Positions 39,346-48,462 of a DNA stretch of 64,000 nucleotides are shown here, one piece after another (position 1 is the first letter of the stretch; the number at the start of each line of letters is the position of its first letter). The DNA lies in NCBI RefSeq assembly GCF_000307855.1, contig NZ_AJLR01000048.1, forward strand, positions 62,001 through 126,000, written 5' to 3'. This DNA is from Schinkia azotoformans LMG 9581 (lineage in GTDB: Bacteria; Bacillota; Bacilli; Bacillales; Bacillaceae_J). The notes beneath the pieces are model-generated. The model ran no database searches. It saw nothing but the letters and a program-made list of their open reading frames with translations, and had not been told where the DNA came from. The position numbers and the translations under genes are program-made.

Positions 39346-39510
39346 ATCTATCTTCCTTTCCAATAAATCACTGATTACGTATAAAAACCCTTCTATGTTA
39401 AGAAGGGAAAATAATTTTACCGTATTAACTAAATAATACTACCAAATAAACACATTTCAAACAACCTTTTCAAAAGGCGGAATATTCCACCAAGTTTCTG
39501 TTCAGTACAG

Positions 39511-39696
39511 TTAATGTTTTACAATTATATATAGCTCATCTGTTAACCGATGGGCAATTCCATCCAATATTGCTTCCAAGTTAGCTGCAACAAACTCCAT
39601 TTCCTCATTGGTTTCGCAAGGAAATATAGCTGTTGAACCGGTCGCCTTTTTGGGATTTGTTGTAATAATTGCCAATATATATTTTTCTAAATTCAT
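39511..39696 (-). CDS. Small partner of YIEGIA protein (capping-complex-type subunit)
   Basis: A 61-residue soluble protein (MNLEKYILAIITTNPKKATGST...) whose end-to-end coupling to the YIEGIA gene (4-base overlap) matches a pair seen across endospore formers. Databases name this small protein a capping-complex subunit for YIEGIA. No catalytic motif; the role is not established by the sequence. Confidence 0.65.
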   Translation of the reverse strand: MNLEKYILAIITTNPKKATGSTAIFPCETNEEMEFVAANLEAILDGIAHRLTDELYIIVKH

Positions 39697-40589
39697 GATA
39701 GTTCCCGTCCCTTCTTATGGGCTTTTGATTCAGTTGGCATTCTGATCGCATTCTCCAATACAGGAACTTGTCCAATTACAGTTATTGCTTTCTCAATATC
39801 TTTTTCCTGCGGCAATATAAACACACCGACCCGGCCATCATCGAGGTCTCTTTTGGCAAGTGGAACTAACGCAGGTGTTCCGGAGTCGCGAAACACCCCC
39901 AACGCAACAGATACATCGTGCAATATGGCTTGACGTTGCCCAAGATTTGCAATCGTTGATCTTACATTAAAATTTTTTGGTTTTAAGATAAAACCCATCC
40001 CATATTTCAATACTTCTTCCTGACGTGCAGGCAAACCAATATTCATAATATAGATATTATCAATATAAAGACCGGCACCATCAAAATGAAGTTCATGGTG
40101 TTCAATGTCAACAATCTCATTTAGTTTGTTCCCAGACATTAATTTTTTCGAAATGAATAAGCAAATGACCCCCGCTATAATACCGGCCCACCATCCGACT
40201 ACGATATAAGCAAGTGTTGTAATAAAGGATGTAAAAATTACAAGATAATTTCGACCTTCAAACGCAACAGCAATCCCCTCAATATACGTCTTCCCCCTTG
40301 GTACAAGTTCAAATTCATCAAGCTCAGTTAAGGTATTCCGCTCCATGTTGCGTACTTCACGGAATTGCGAAGCGGCAAGCGTTAAAAATGTAATCGCCGT
40401 AAACTCCTCCTCCATAATTGACGGAATAGCTACAGTCCCTAAAGCGGCAGCAATAAAGCCTAACGCAATATGGATCACCTTTCCATGCAGATATGTTGGA
40501 TATTGGCGGTAGTCTGTTCGTAACATATAAAGCCTTGTAAAAGTTCCAATAATAACACCAAAAAGAATTGGATATGTATACTCGCTCAT
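39693..40589 (-). CDS. YIEGIA-family membrane protein (YphB-like)
   Basis: A 298-residue protein with several N-terminal membrane segments (about residues 5-25, 30-55, 117-150) and a soluble C-terminal domain. The name-giving YIEGIA is present in GKTYIEGIAVAFEGRNYLVIF (about residues 106-126). The family is restricted to endospore formers and corresponds to B. subtilis YphB; a sporulation role is likely from distribution. It overlaps yphA and the downstream small gene by 4 bases each, so the three are translationally coupled. Confidence 0.75.
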   Translation of the reverse strand: MSEYTYPILFGVIIGTFTRLYMLRTDYRQYPTYLHGKVIHIALGFIAAALGTVAIPSIMEEEFTAITFLTLAASQFREVRNMERNTLTELDEFELVPRGKTYIEGIAVAFEGRNYLVIFTSFITTLAYIVVGWWAGIIAGVICLFISKKLMSGNKLNEIVDIEHHELHFDGAGLYIDNIYIMNIGLPARQEEVLKYGMGFILKPKNFNVRSTIANLGQRQAILHDVSVALGVFRDSGTPALVPLAKRDLDDGRVGVFILPQEKDIEKAITVIGQVPVLENAIRMPTESKAHKKGRELS

Positions 40590-41188
40590 CGCTGAACCCT
40601 CCCTGCTTTTCCTTTATAAATGTTTGCTTCAAATACATGCACAATTTTTTCAAATGAATTCCAAATTAAAATAAAAAGAATATTAAAGGCAAGCGCATCC
40701 AAAAAGACAAAATTGCCAATTTCAATTCCGCCGAAAAATTTTGTCAGTATCATTGAATACAATAATTCTCCGTTGCAAATACCCATCAAAGCTACGGCAA
40801 GACGATGGTTAGGATCTTTTACCAACATCAAAATCAAATAAAGAATAACAAAAGAGAGCATCCACTTTCGGTCAAATATAAGCCAAACAGGGTCGAATAA
40901 CTCAAATAAGTGGAAACAAACATAGCCAATCGAAATAATAAGCGAGCAAATAAGATAGTATAATTGCATAAAACCTTTTGTTTTCGCTATAAAAACTAAA
41001 GAAAAAAAGAATAGTAGGATAAACGGGGCATGAATGGAATACCCGGTTAGATGATAGGTAATATCGCCACCAATAATCATGAATAATATAAAGAAGCTTA
41101 ATGTTGTTCTAACCTTGCCCTTTTTCATAAAAAAAGTTGTAATGACCCAGCCAATCCAACTAAACCAATAAAAATATATTCCTTCCAC
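40586..41188 (-). CDS. yphA: YphA-like membrane protein
   Basis: A 200-residue integral membrane protein with about seven hydrophobic segments and no polar domain. Its place directly upstream of the YIEGIA gene matches YphA of B. subtilis. No functional motif is seen. Together with the two downstream genes it forms a compact three-gene operon. Confidence 0.7.
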   Translation of the reverse strand: MEGIYFYWFSWIGWVITTFFMKKGKVRTTLSFFILFMIIGGDITYHLTGYSIHAPFILLFFFSLVFIAKTKGFMQLYYLICSLIISIGYVCFHLFELFDPVWLIFDRKWMLSFVILYLILMLVKDPNHRLAVALMGICNGELLYSMILTKFFGGIEIGNFVFLDALAFNILFILIWNSFEKIVHVFEANIYKGKAGRVQR

Positions 41189-41326
41189 AAAAAATCACCA
41201 CCACTAACCATTATGACTCAAATGGGAGAATTTCATTCTTTTGCCAATTTTTCAAGTTACCTCAGTATAAAGTTTGTGAAAAGGAAAATATTAATAAAGA
41301 ATTATACATAGAAAGGAGCAATTAGA

Positions 41327-41458
41327 ATGGGACGAGATCGCCAGGAAAAGAAACTAAGGGAATCTGGTAAAGTTAGTTCAGACAGAGACCAAGAAATCCA
41401 CAATAAAGGTGCTACAATTCTTGAAAGCCCTGATGCATCAAGAGAATTGAATAAATAA
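41327..41458 (+). CDS. ypzI: YpzI-like small protein
   Basis: A 43-residue, highly charged soluble protein (MGRDRQEKKLRESGKVSSDRD, then more) with GAAAGGAGC six bases before the ATG. Length, composition and place between fni and yphA agree with YpzI. Plus-strand orientation in a minus-strand neighbourhood. Function unknown. Confidence 0.7.
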   Translation: MGRDRQEKKLRESGKVSSDRDQEIHNKGATILESPDASRELNK

Positions 41459-41468
41459 GAAAAGCGAA

Positions 41469-41504
41469 AATAAAAAAGAAGGATCAGCACGATCCTTCTT
41501 TTTT
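41469..41504. terminator. Bidirectional terminator between ypzI and fni
   Basis: AAGAAGGATC and GATCCTTCTT form a 10-bp stem with A and T runs on both sides, between convergent genes. Confidence 0.85.
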
Positions 41505-42562
41505 CAACTATTAATTGTACGGTTACTAAATGCCTTTGTTTCAATCCCTCGTTGATGTAACCAATGATGAGTATTTCCACTTATAACAACCGGGGCTTTT
41601 TGCAGGTCCTTGATTGTTTTAGCACCAAGCGCCGTCATAATGAATTTCAAATGATGTTCGAGCTGCTCTATTTCTTTAATCAAAGCTTCTTCGCCTTCGG
41701 ATACTAAAATCTGTAAAAACCTACCAGCAAATGCAGTGGCAGATGCACCTAATGTAATTGATTTAGCGATATCAATAGAATCTCTTAATCCACCAGAGGA
41801 AATAATAGAAACTGTTGGTGCCTGTGAGGTTTCTATAATTGAAGCTGCCGTAGTGATCCCCCAATCATTAAAGAAGAGCAATTTTGGGTCACGTCTGTCA
41901 TTTTCTATTTCAGCGAAATTTGTTCCACCAACGCCACCAACATCTATGATCGAAACACCGATATCAGATAGTTGCCTTGCCGTTTCACGGCTGATGCCAA
42001 ATCCCACTTCTTTAATGATGATCGGTACATTCAACTCTGTCACGATTCTCTCGATTCTTGTTAATGCACCGCGAAAATTCCGATCTCCTTCTGGCATTGT
42101 TAATTCTTGAATGACGTTCAAATGAATTTGAATCGCATCAGCTCTAATCATTTCAATCGCCTTTTTGGCCTGATCAACGCTTGCCTCACTACCAAGATTG
42201 GCAATTACAATTCCGTCTGGGTTTTCTTCGCGAACAACGCGATATGAATGTTCTTCATCCCAGTCCTTTAATGCGGCCATCTGTGAGCCAACTGCCATTG
42301 CAATATGACATTCTTTGGCTACCATTGCAAGCCGTCGGTTAATCTGAGCCGTTCTCTCACCGCCGCCTCCAGTCATCGCATTGATAAAAATAGGCGAACT
42401 TAAATTAAGTTCGCCTATTTTAGTGTTTATCGACACTTCATCAATAGAAAGGTCTGGAATGCTATGGTGAACAAATCGAACGTCGTCTAACCCATTATCG
42501 AATTCTCTGTTAAGAGATAAGGCGGAATTAAGGTGCTGTATTTTTCGTTCTGATCTCTTCAC
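41504..42562 (-). CDS. fni: Type II isopentenyl-diphosphate delta-isomerase
   Basis: FMN- and NADPH-dependent interconversion of IPP and DMAPP. The 352-residue TIM-barrel protein shows the family blocks PIFINAMTGGGGERT, GSQMAALKD, IHLNVIQELTMPEGDR and VGGVGGTNFAEIEN. It starts with GTG at 42562; the ribosome site is weak. It supplies precursors for the heptaprenyl chain made by HepS/HepT elsewhere in the window. Confidence 0.94.
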   Translation of the reverse strand: MKRSERKIQHLNSALSLNREFDNGLDDVRFVHHSIPDLSIDEVSINTKIGELNLSSPIFINAMTGGGGERTAQINRRLAMVAKECHIAMAVGSQMAALKDWDEEHSYRVVREENPDGIVIANLGSEASVDQAKKAIEMIRADAIQIHLNVIQELTMPEGDRNFRGALTRIERIVTELNVPIIIKEVGFGISRETARQLSDIGVSIIDVGGVGGTNFAEIENDRRDPKLLFFNDWGITTAASIIETSQAPTVSIISSGGLRDSIDIAKSITLGASATAFAGRFLQILVSEGEEALIKEIEQLEHHLKFIMTALGAKTIKDLQKAPVVISGNTHHWLHQRGIETKAFSNRTINS

Positions 42563-42579
42563 GTAACATCACTACTTTA

Positions 42580-43713
42580 CTATTTTAATTTTTTTAATTG
42601 GTCGCCTAGTCTATCACCTAAAGAGAAACCAGAGGATTCTTCTGTTGGTTGATAGGCTTTATAATCTTCCTTTGGATCTTCTTCGAGTAATTCTTTGATA
42701 CTAAGCGAGATTCTTTGATTCTCTTTATTAATATCAAGAATTTTTACTTTTACCTTTTCGCCTTCTTTTAATACTTCGTGTGGAGTTGCAATGTGGCGAT
42801 TAGAAATTTGTGAAATATGAACAAGCCCTTCAACATTTGGAGCTACCTCAACGAATGCACCAAAGTTAACTAAACGTTTCACTGTTCCCGAGACTTCATC
42901 ACCTCGTTTGTATTCAATAAGATCCCATGGTCCGGGTAATGTTTCCTTAATAGACAATGAAATTCTTTCATTATCTTTATCAATGGAAAGTACTTTAACT
43001 TTTACTTTCTGTCCTTCTGCTACAACATCAGCAGGCTTATCTACATGTTGGTGTGCAAGTTGAGATATATGTACTAATCCATCAATTCCCCCGATATCAA
43101 CAAAAACCCCAAAATCAGCTAATCTTTGAACCGTACCTTCTAAAACCTGGCCAACTTTTAAAGCATCAATAGTCTGTTGTTTTTGAGACGCAATCTCATC
43201 ATCAAGAACAGCACGATGTGAAAGAATAACACGATTTTTTTCGCGGTCAATCTCAACGACCTTTAGGCTTATATTTCTTCCTTTATATTCGGAAAAATCC
43301 TCTACAAAATGTCTTTCAACTAAGGAAGCTGGAATAAAGCCGCGTACACCAATATCAACGACTAAGCCGCCTTTAACGACATCCTTTACTTCAGCTTCAA
43401 AAACTTCCCCAGTTTCAAACTTATTCACAAGCTCATCCCATGCATTTTCTGCATCTACTGCTTTTTTAGACAGGATGATTTCTTCTTCTTCCACTTTTAT
43501 TACTTTTAATGTTAAATCATCGTTAACCTTTACAACATCGCCAGCTTTCTCGATATGTAAAGAAGATAGCTCACTAATTGGAACAATTCCCTCTACTTTA
43601 AAACCAATATCAACTAAGACATGCTTATCTTCAACTTTTGTTACTTTGCCACCAACAGTATCCCCTATGGCAAATGATTTAACTTCCAAATTTTGATTCA
43701 TTTCTTCTGACAT
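42580..43713 (-). CDS. rpsA: S1 RNA-binding domain protein, 30S protein S1 homologue
   Basis: A 377-residue protein with four S1 domains, each with the beta-barrel pattern GxxxxGxVxxxxxxGxxVDIGxxxGxxPxSxL; clear repeats start near residues 15, 100, 185 and 270 (for example LADFGVFVDIGGIDGLVHISQL and LVNFGAFVEVAPNVEGLVHISQ). It corresponds to YpfD of B. subtilis, shorter than the six-domain S1 of Gram-negatives. The ATG at 43713 follows GAGGAGGG. Beside cmk, as in many bacteria. Confidence 0.93.
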   Translation of the reverse strand: MSEEMNQNLEVKSFAIGDTVGGKVTKVEDKHVLVDIGFKVEGIVPISELSSLHIEKAGDVVKVNDDLTLKVIKVEEEEIILSKKAVDAENAWDELVNKFETGEVFEAEVKDVVKGGLVVDIGVRGFIPASLVERHFVEDFSEYKGRNISLKVVEIDREKNRVILSHRAVLDDEIASQKQQTIDALKVGQVLEGTVQRLADFGVFVDIGGIDGLVHISQLAHQHVDKPADVVAEGQKVKVKVLSIDKDNERISLSIKETLPGPWDLIEYKRGDEVSGTVKRLVNFGAFVEVAPNVEGLVHISQISNRHIATPHEVLKEGEKVKVKILDINKENQRISLSIKELLEEDPKEDYKAYQPTEESSGFSLGDRLGDQLKKLK

Positions 43714-43803
43714 AAAAATACCCTCCTCAATCCACAAACAACAGTCTGCTTTTCAATGTATTTTTTGTGCTTTTTTCTAACTTCTAATAAACGGACCAAT
43801 TTG

Positions 43804-44403
43804 TCAAGTAGAATGCCTATCGAGAGTGTTATTTTCAATCAATAGTCCGATCTCTTTCATGATGATATCTGTCGCATCCTGTGCAGATAATTTACCTGCG
43901 CGAATTGGTTCAAAATCAATCGGTTTTCCATATACAACCTTCATCTTGTTAAACCGTTTATAAGGACCAATAACAGCACAAGGGACGACAGCAGCATTTG
44001 ATCTAAGTGCGAAAAAACCAGCCCCAGCAAGACCTGTCCCCAATTCACCTGTCTTGCTTCTTGTTCCTTCCGGAAATAACCCTAGAACGTTTCCTTCCTT
44101 CAATAAGGATAGTCCCGCTTTCAGGGCATTTCGATCGCTCATCCCCCGCTTTACTGGAAAAGCTCGGATTCCATGCATGATTGTTTTTATGACAGGCATT
44201 CTAAAAAGCTCTTCCTTAGCCATAAAGCTTATATCCCTCGGACATGTAACGCCGACAAGGGGTGGATCATTATTAGATATATGATTGCTGCAGAGCAAAA
44301 CGCCCCCATCTTTAGGAATATTCTCTGTACCTACTACCTCTATTTTGTATTGCGATTTAAAGTAAATGCTGCAAAGAGCTTTCCCAAACTTATATAGCCA
44401 CAT
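43804..44403 (-). CDS. plsC: 1-acyl-glycerol-3-phosphate acyltransferase family protein
   Basis: A 199-residue membrane-associated acyltransferase. The catalytic HX4D motif is in CSNHISNNDPP (about residues 38-48), with the FPEGTRS glycerol-phosphate-binding motif (about residues 114-120). It should make phosphatidic acid. It lies 4 bases after cmk and before rpsA. Confidence 0.9.
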   Translation of the reverse strand: MWLYKFGKALCSIYFKSQYKIEVVGTENIPKDGGVLLCSNHISNNDPPLVGVTCPRDISFMAKEELFRMPVIKTIMHGIRAFPVKRGMSDRNALKAGLSLLKEGNVLGLFPEGTRSKTGELGTGLAGAGFFALRSNAAVVPCAVIGPYKRFNKMKVVYGKPIDFEPIRAGKLSAQDATDIIMKEIGLLIENNTLDRHST

Positions 44404-44407
44404 GGTC

Positions 44408-45076
44408 TCAACTCCTCTCTTCTATTAACTCAATAATCTTTGCAATGACTTCATCAATTGATAAGGAAGTCGTATCAATCTCTACAGCGTCGATTGCTTT
44501 TTGTAAAGGAGCCACTTCTCTCTCTGAATCTAATTTATCTCTAAGAGAAATCTCTTCTTTTAATTTCTCTAAATCTGTTTGAATTCCTTTTTGTAAATTC
44601 TCTTCAAACCTTCTTTTAGCCCTTTCTTCCACAGAGGCAACCATAAAAACCTTTACTTCTGCATTGGGTAGGACATGCGTTCCAATATCACGGCCATCCA
44701 TCACAACGCCGCCTTGACGGCTCAACTGTTGCTGCCTTTCAACGAGTAATTTTCTGACCCCGCTATGCTTAGAAACAATCGATACATGATTGGTTACATC
44801 ATTTTCGCGTATTTCCTTTGTAACATCTTCACCGTTAACCAATACTTTTCCGCCTTTATCTGCCGGTTCCAGCTCAATCTTCGTCTGCAACAATAGGTCA
44901 ACAAGTTTCGGACCGTCCTCTAAATCAATCTTTTGTTCGAGAGCTTTATATGTAAGGGCTCGGTACATTGCACCAGTATCTATGTATATGAAAGAACACT
45001 TCTCAGCTACACGCTTGGCCACAGTACTCTTTCCTGCCGCAGCGGGACCGTCAATTGCAACATTAATCTTTTTCAA
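44408..45076 (-). CDS. cmk: Cytidylate kinase
   Basis: Phosphorylates CMP and dCMP. It is 222 residues from TTG 45076, which has GGGGTG before it; an in-frame GTG three codons earlier is part of that site. The P-loop [17 protein letters not shown] is at residues 7-23, and [16 protein letters not shown] and [16 protein letters not shown] are intact. Confidence 0.96.
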   Translation of the reverse strand: MKKINVAIDGPAAAGKSTVAKRVAEKCSFIYIDTGAMYRALTYKALEQKIDLEDGPKLVDLLLQTKIELEPADKGGKVLVNGEDVTKEIRENDVTNHVSIVSKHSGVRKLLVERQQQLSRQGGVVMDGRDIGTHVLPNAEVKVFMVASVEERAKRRFEENLQKGIQTDLEKLKEEISLRDKLDSEREVAPLQKAIDAVEIDTTSLSIDEVIAKIIELIEERS

Positions 45077-45137
45077 AAAAATCACCCCAAGTTGATGTAG
45101 TCGTAATTAAGTATAAGTTAAGTTTATTACTTTGTAA

Positions 45138-45170
45138 TCTAAAACAAAAAAAAGCAGGTAAGCCCTGCTA
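45138..45170 (-). terminator. Terminator after ypfB
   Basis: AGCAGG and CCTGCT pair around a short loop and are followed on the minus strand by TTTTTTTTG, directly after the ypfB stop. Confidence 0.8.
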
Positions 45171-45347
45171 TTATCTATTCATCGTTTCAATTATCTCTGA
45201 GTACTGATCTTTCATAACACCCTCATAATAAACAATTTTGTTTAAATAAGGTGCCAGAGTTTCTTTAGAAATCAAATATTGACCAATAATTAAAAATATT
45301 AGATGCAGGATCACGAATTTATATATGTATTTTTCAACTGTTTTCAT
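45171..45347 (-). CDS. ypfB: YpfB-like small protein (DUF5359)
   Basis: A 58-residue protein with one hydrophobic segment (KFVILHLIFLIIGQYLI, about residues 11-27) and a charged C-terminal half ending MKDQYSEIIETMNR. Its place between ypfA and cmk and its size match YpfB. The ATG at 45347 follows a GG-rich segment (GGTTGGTGTTGGGAA). Function unknown. Confidence 0.7.
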   Translation of the reverse strand: MKTVEKYIYKFVILHLIFLIIGQYLISKETLAPYLNKIVYYEGVMKDQYSEIIETMNR

Positions 45348-45402
45348 TTCCCAACACCAACCATTTTTTGGTTAGTATTTCACAGTTTACGGGAACTATG
45401 CG

Positions 45403-46059
45403 TTACATTCCTCTTTTTCTTTCACTTAATTGCCGCTCAAAACAATAGCGTATAATTTGTTGAATTTGGGCTTCTTTTAAATCGATAAATTGAATTGGTG
45501 CTTTATCTCTCGTGCCCTTAGTTCCATAAATAATTCTAATTATCTTACTATGGGCTTTTATATAATTGTATTCACCATTAGACAAAGGTAGCACCAAATA
45601 GCAAAATATTTGCGTTTGCGGTTTAAAATTATGATTTGGAGGTAGGATGATAGCAGCTCCTCCCGCACTTAGATCAACTGTAACGGTTGTAAAAGGCTTA
45701 AATTCATCGTTTATCGGATGGACAGCAATATCAACGGTTGCATCAATTCGAACAAACTCTCTTCTTTGTACACGGATCAATTTATCTTGACCTGGATAAC
45801 TAATGATGATCATCGGAATATTTTCCTTTATTCGGCCGATAATCTCGGATTCAAACATATAGGCAGCATTATCTTTTGCAAAAAAAGAAACTTTAATTTG
45901 TGTACCATCTAAAAAAAAGGCTGTTCTTCCTGTTTTTTCACTGACTGGGTAATCGATTAGAAGTTGATGCCCCCTTTTATCAACAATCTTGCATTTGAAT
46001 TTTTCACGACTATCTGAATATTTAATTTCTATATTTAACGTATCCCCAATATTCAGCAT
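45403..46059 (-). CDS. ypfA: PilZ-domain c-di-GMP receptor YpfA (DgrA)
   Basis: A 218-residue protein with an N-terminal YcgR-like domain and a C-terminal PilZ domain. The c-di-GMP contacts RREFVR (about residues 99-104) and DLSAGGAAI (about residues 129-137) are intact. In B. subtilis YpfA/DgrA inhibits motility when bound to c-di-GMP. It lies upstream of ypfB and cmk, downstream of ypeB. Confidence 0.92.
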   Translation of the reverse strand: MLNIGDTLNIEIKYSDSREKFKCKIVDKRGHQLLIDYPVSEKTGRTAFFLDGTQIKVSFFAKDNAAYMFESEIIGRIKENIPMIIISYPGQDKLIRVQRREFVRIDATVDIAVHPINDEFKPFTTVTVDLSAGGAAIILPPNHNFKPQTQIFCYLVLPLSNGEYNYIKAHSKIIRIIYGTKGTRDKAPIQFIDLKEAQIQQIIRYCFERQLSERKRGM

Positions 46060-46112
46060 GTTCGTCCCTCCGTATATCCAACACTACTCATTCCATTATT
46101 ATCTCATGGAAC

Positions 46113-46147
46113 AAAAAAAAGGAAAAGTCTAATCGTGACTTTTCCTT
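46113..46147 (-). terminator. Terminator of sleB-ypeB
   Basis: GGAAAAGTC and GACTTTTCC form a 9-bp stem; a T run follows on the minus strand. It overlaps the ypeB stop codon. Confidence 0.82.
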
Positions 46148-47501
46148 AAACCTGTTCATATATTGGTTCAGCATTCTTTAATTTTTCGACCTTTTCCTCT
46201 GAACCATCAATAGCATTAACGTAAATACGATACGTATCATTATTGATGATCCCTAGTATTTCATAGCATAATGCTTCTTTCCCTAAGTCATCATTGATGA
46301 TCGCTAATCGGTGTTCCATCACTTTTACAGACGGATTCACTTTCCCGCGGGCTTGTTCCAATGATATTTCTGGCTTTGGAATCTTACGCTTATGATGAGC
46401 GATTAAATAATCATTGGCCGAAAATCCGATAATATCTCCTTCATCAAGAGCAACCTTTACTCTAATCGAATCTGGATAGACTCTCACGCCATCCTGCACT
46501 GCTACAAAGGTAAAGACACCGACATGATCATATTGAGCACTTTCAAAAAGCTGTAAATCTTTAAAGTTTTGATCATTTAAATATTTTTTAGCTTTTTCAG
46601 CAGCCTCATTTAAACTAATATTCGATTGACCTATCTCTCGATGGTTTAATACCCAAATGGGATAACCGCCCTTTTTGGTAATATCCATATATATTTCAGA
46701 ATTTTGTTTTGGACTATTGATCGTAATACTGTAAAAGCCGATATCCGAACCTTCCCCATTTTCTGTAACATTCATATTTACAGGTTCTTCAATTTGCAAA
46801 AACTTCCTTGCTTCATTCATTGCCTCTTCTTTTGTTATTTCTTTTCCACTTAAATATTTGAAGCTATTATCGTTTTTTGCATTCATTTGGGTAAATTCAG
46901 GACCAAAATTACTCTCTGAATATTCTTCAACATTTTTTTCTACAGTTTTAAAACCATCGATAATTGTATTATCAAGATTTTCCTTTTCCGATGCTAGAGC
47001 AAGCTCAACGTCCATCCATCTTAAATTATTTTCAATAACCTGATGCTGTACTTTTCTTAACTCCTGTTGAATTTCAGTTGCATGAGAATATAATTGCTGT
47101 AATGTTTTATATTCACCATCTGTTAACGGCTCCTTTCCCAAATCACGAACAGCAGTTCTATAAGAGAAATCACCAATATTAGATAAAAATTCCTCAGTTT
47201 TATTAAATGGCATTAACGTTAGCGGCAATTGCCCCACATCCGAATGTGCTTCAGATGTAATTCTCCAAACATCAGCCAATGCCGGTGATAGCTGTGACCT
47301 TGAGTTCATCGCTAAAGTTGTCCCAATTTTATCTTGTAATAAATCAATTTGATAAGTTAAATCATGGAATGCCCGTTGATAATTGTTCTCCGCATGAATT
47401 AGAATCGCATTTTTTTCCTGGTGTTCTTGATAACCCCAGAATCCTGTACCAACGACTATAATTGCGAAAAATATGATTAATATGACTCGAAGCAAAGACA
47501 A
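46146..47501 (-). CDS. ypeB: Germination protein YpeB
   Basis: Needed to place and stabilise SleB in the spore. It is 451 residues with an N-terminal membrane segment (LLRVILIIFFAIIVVGTGFWGY), a helical middle region and C-terminal PepSY-type repeats (for example SLNEAAEKAKKYLNDQNF and SLEQARGKVNPSVKV). It follows sleB by 12 bases, the usual spore gene pair, presumably sigma-G controlled. Confidence 0.95.
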   Translation of the reverse strand: MSLLRVILIIFFAIIVVGTGFWGYQEHQEKNAILIHAENNYQRAFHDLTYQIDLLQDKIGTTLAMNSRSQLSPALADVWRITSEAHSDVGQLPLTLMPFNKTEEFLSNIGDFSYRTAVRDLGKEPLTDGEYKTLQQLYSHATEIQQELRKVQHQVIENNLRWMDVELALASEKENLDNTIIDGFKTVEKNVEEYSESNFGPEFTQMNAKNDNSFKYLSGKEITKEEAMNEARKFLQIEEPVNMNVTENGEGSDIGFYSITINSPKQNSEIYMDITKKGGYPIWVLNHREIGQSNISLNEAAEKAKKYLNDQNFKDLQLFESAQYDHVGVFTFVAVQDGVRVYPDSIRVKVALDEGDIIGFSANDYLIAHHKRKIPKPEISLEQARGKVNPSVKVMEHRLAIINDDLGKEALCYEILGIINNDTYRIYVNAIDGSEEKVEKLKNAEPIYEQV

Positions 47502-47513
47502 TCACCTCAATTT

Positions 47514-48347
47514 TCACATACAGAATATATGTTTTCCAATTTGTTTAACTTGCGGCCTACTCCAAATCCACGCAGAAGTGGCAGTATTAGGATTAAAATA
47601 ATAAATTGCATTTCCCGTAGGATCCCATCCATTGATGGCGTCAATAACAGCCTTTTTGGCTGTTTCATTTGGTGTCAACCAGATTTGCCCATCCGCCACA
47701 GCGGTAAAAGCCCTTGGTTCAAAAATAACTCCCGAAATGGTATTAGGAAAGGAGGGGCTATTGACACGATTCAAAATGACCGCAGCAACAGCAACCTGCC
47801 CGACATACGGCTCGCCTCTTGCCTCACCATATACTGCGTTTGCCATTAACTGAATATCATTTTGGGAATATCCATTTGGCATATTAACAGCTGATGGCTT
47901 TGACGGAGATGCTTGTTTTTGTGCAGTTTGTTGTTGTTTAGGTTGATCATTTTTTACTTGTTGTTCCTTTGGTGTTCCACCATAGTATGTAAAACTTTTA
48001 CCTTGATCTACATTTTTTTTAACAAGTGCTTTATCATATTTTGAAGCGTTAACTAGTTTTTGTTTTGTAGCAGCTCCGGCCAAGCCATCGATTGGCATTC
48101 CAAATTCAGATTGAAAATTTCGCAATGCCCAGTAAGTCCCCCATCCAAATACACCATCTATTTTCCCATGGTAAAATCCCAAGTATTGAAGCCTAGCCTG
48201 CAATTCAATAACATCATCACCAACCGCCCCTATTTGAATGACCTGATTTGAAAAAGCGCTGGCCTTTTCTTCATTTGAAGTAGAGGCAGCAATTCCGACA
48301 AGCAGTGTAAGCATAAGCAAATATTTTACTAAATGTTTATAATACAT
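47514..48347 (-). CDS. sleB: Spore cortex-lytic enzyme SleB
   Basis: Lytic transglycosylase that breaks cortex peptidoglycan at germination. The 277-residue protein has a signal peptide (about residues 1-31), a peptidoglycan-binding domain (GDDVIELQARLQYLGFYHGKIDGVFGWGTYWALRNFQ, about residues 42-79), a Gln/Lys-rich linker and a C-terminal hydrolase_2 domain (NDIQLMANAVYGEARGEPYVGQVAVAAVILNRV), where the Glu in GEARGEP is catalytic. Transcribed ahead of ypeB. Confidence 0.96.
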   Translation of the reverse strand: MYYKHLVKYLLMLTLLVGIAASTSNEEKASAFSNQVIQIGAVGDDVIELQARLQYLGFYHGKIDGVFGWGTYWALRNFQSEFGMPIDGLAGAATKQKLVNASKYDKALVKKNVDQGKSFTYYGGTPKEQQVKNDQPKQQQTAQKQASPSKPSAVNMPNGYSQNDIQLMANAVYGEARGEPYVGQVAVAAVILNRVNSPSFPNTISGVIFEPRAFTAVADGQIWLTPNETAKKAVIDAINGWDPTGNAIYYFNPNTATSAWIWSRPQVKQIGKHIFCM

Positions 48348-48363
48348 GTTTCCAAGAAACCTC

Positions 48364-48386
48364 CTTATAGGAATGTTACCTATAAG
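48364..48386 (-). promoter_or_regulatory. Small hairpin at the sleB ribosome binding site
   Basis: On the minus strand CTTATAGG and CCTATAAG pair perfectly around TAACATT; the second arm overlaps the AAGGAGG Shine-Dalgarno of sleB. It could partly hide the site or be an operator. No function is shown. Confidence 0.45.
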
Positions 48387-48419
48387 TATTTTCTGTAGAG
48401 ATTGACATTTTATGCATGA

Positions 48420-48462
48420 AAAAACACGACAATTACCAATTATGGCAGATGTCGTGTTTTTA
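48420..48462 (-). terminator. Terminator of prsW
   Basis: AAAAACACGACA and TGTCGTGTTTTT form a long stem around an A/T-rich loop, at the prsW stop codon. Confidence 0.8.
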
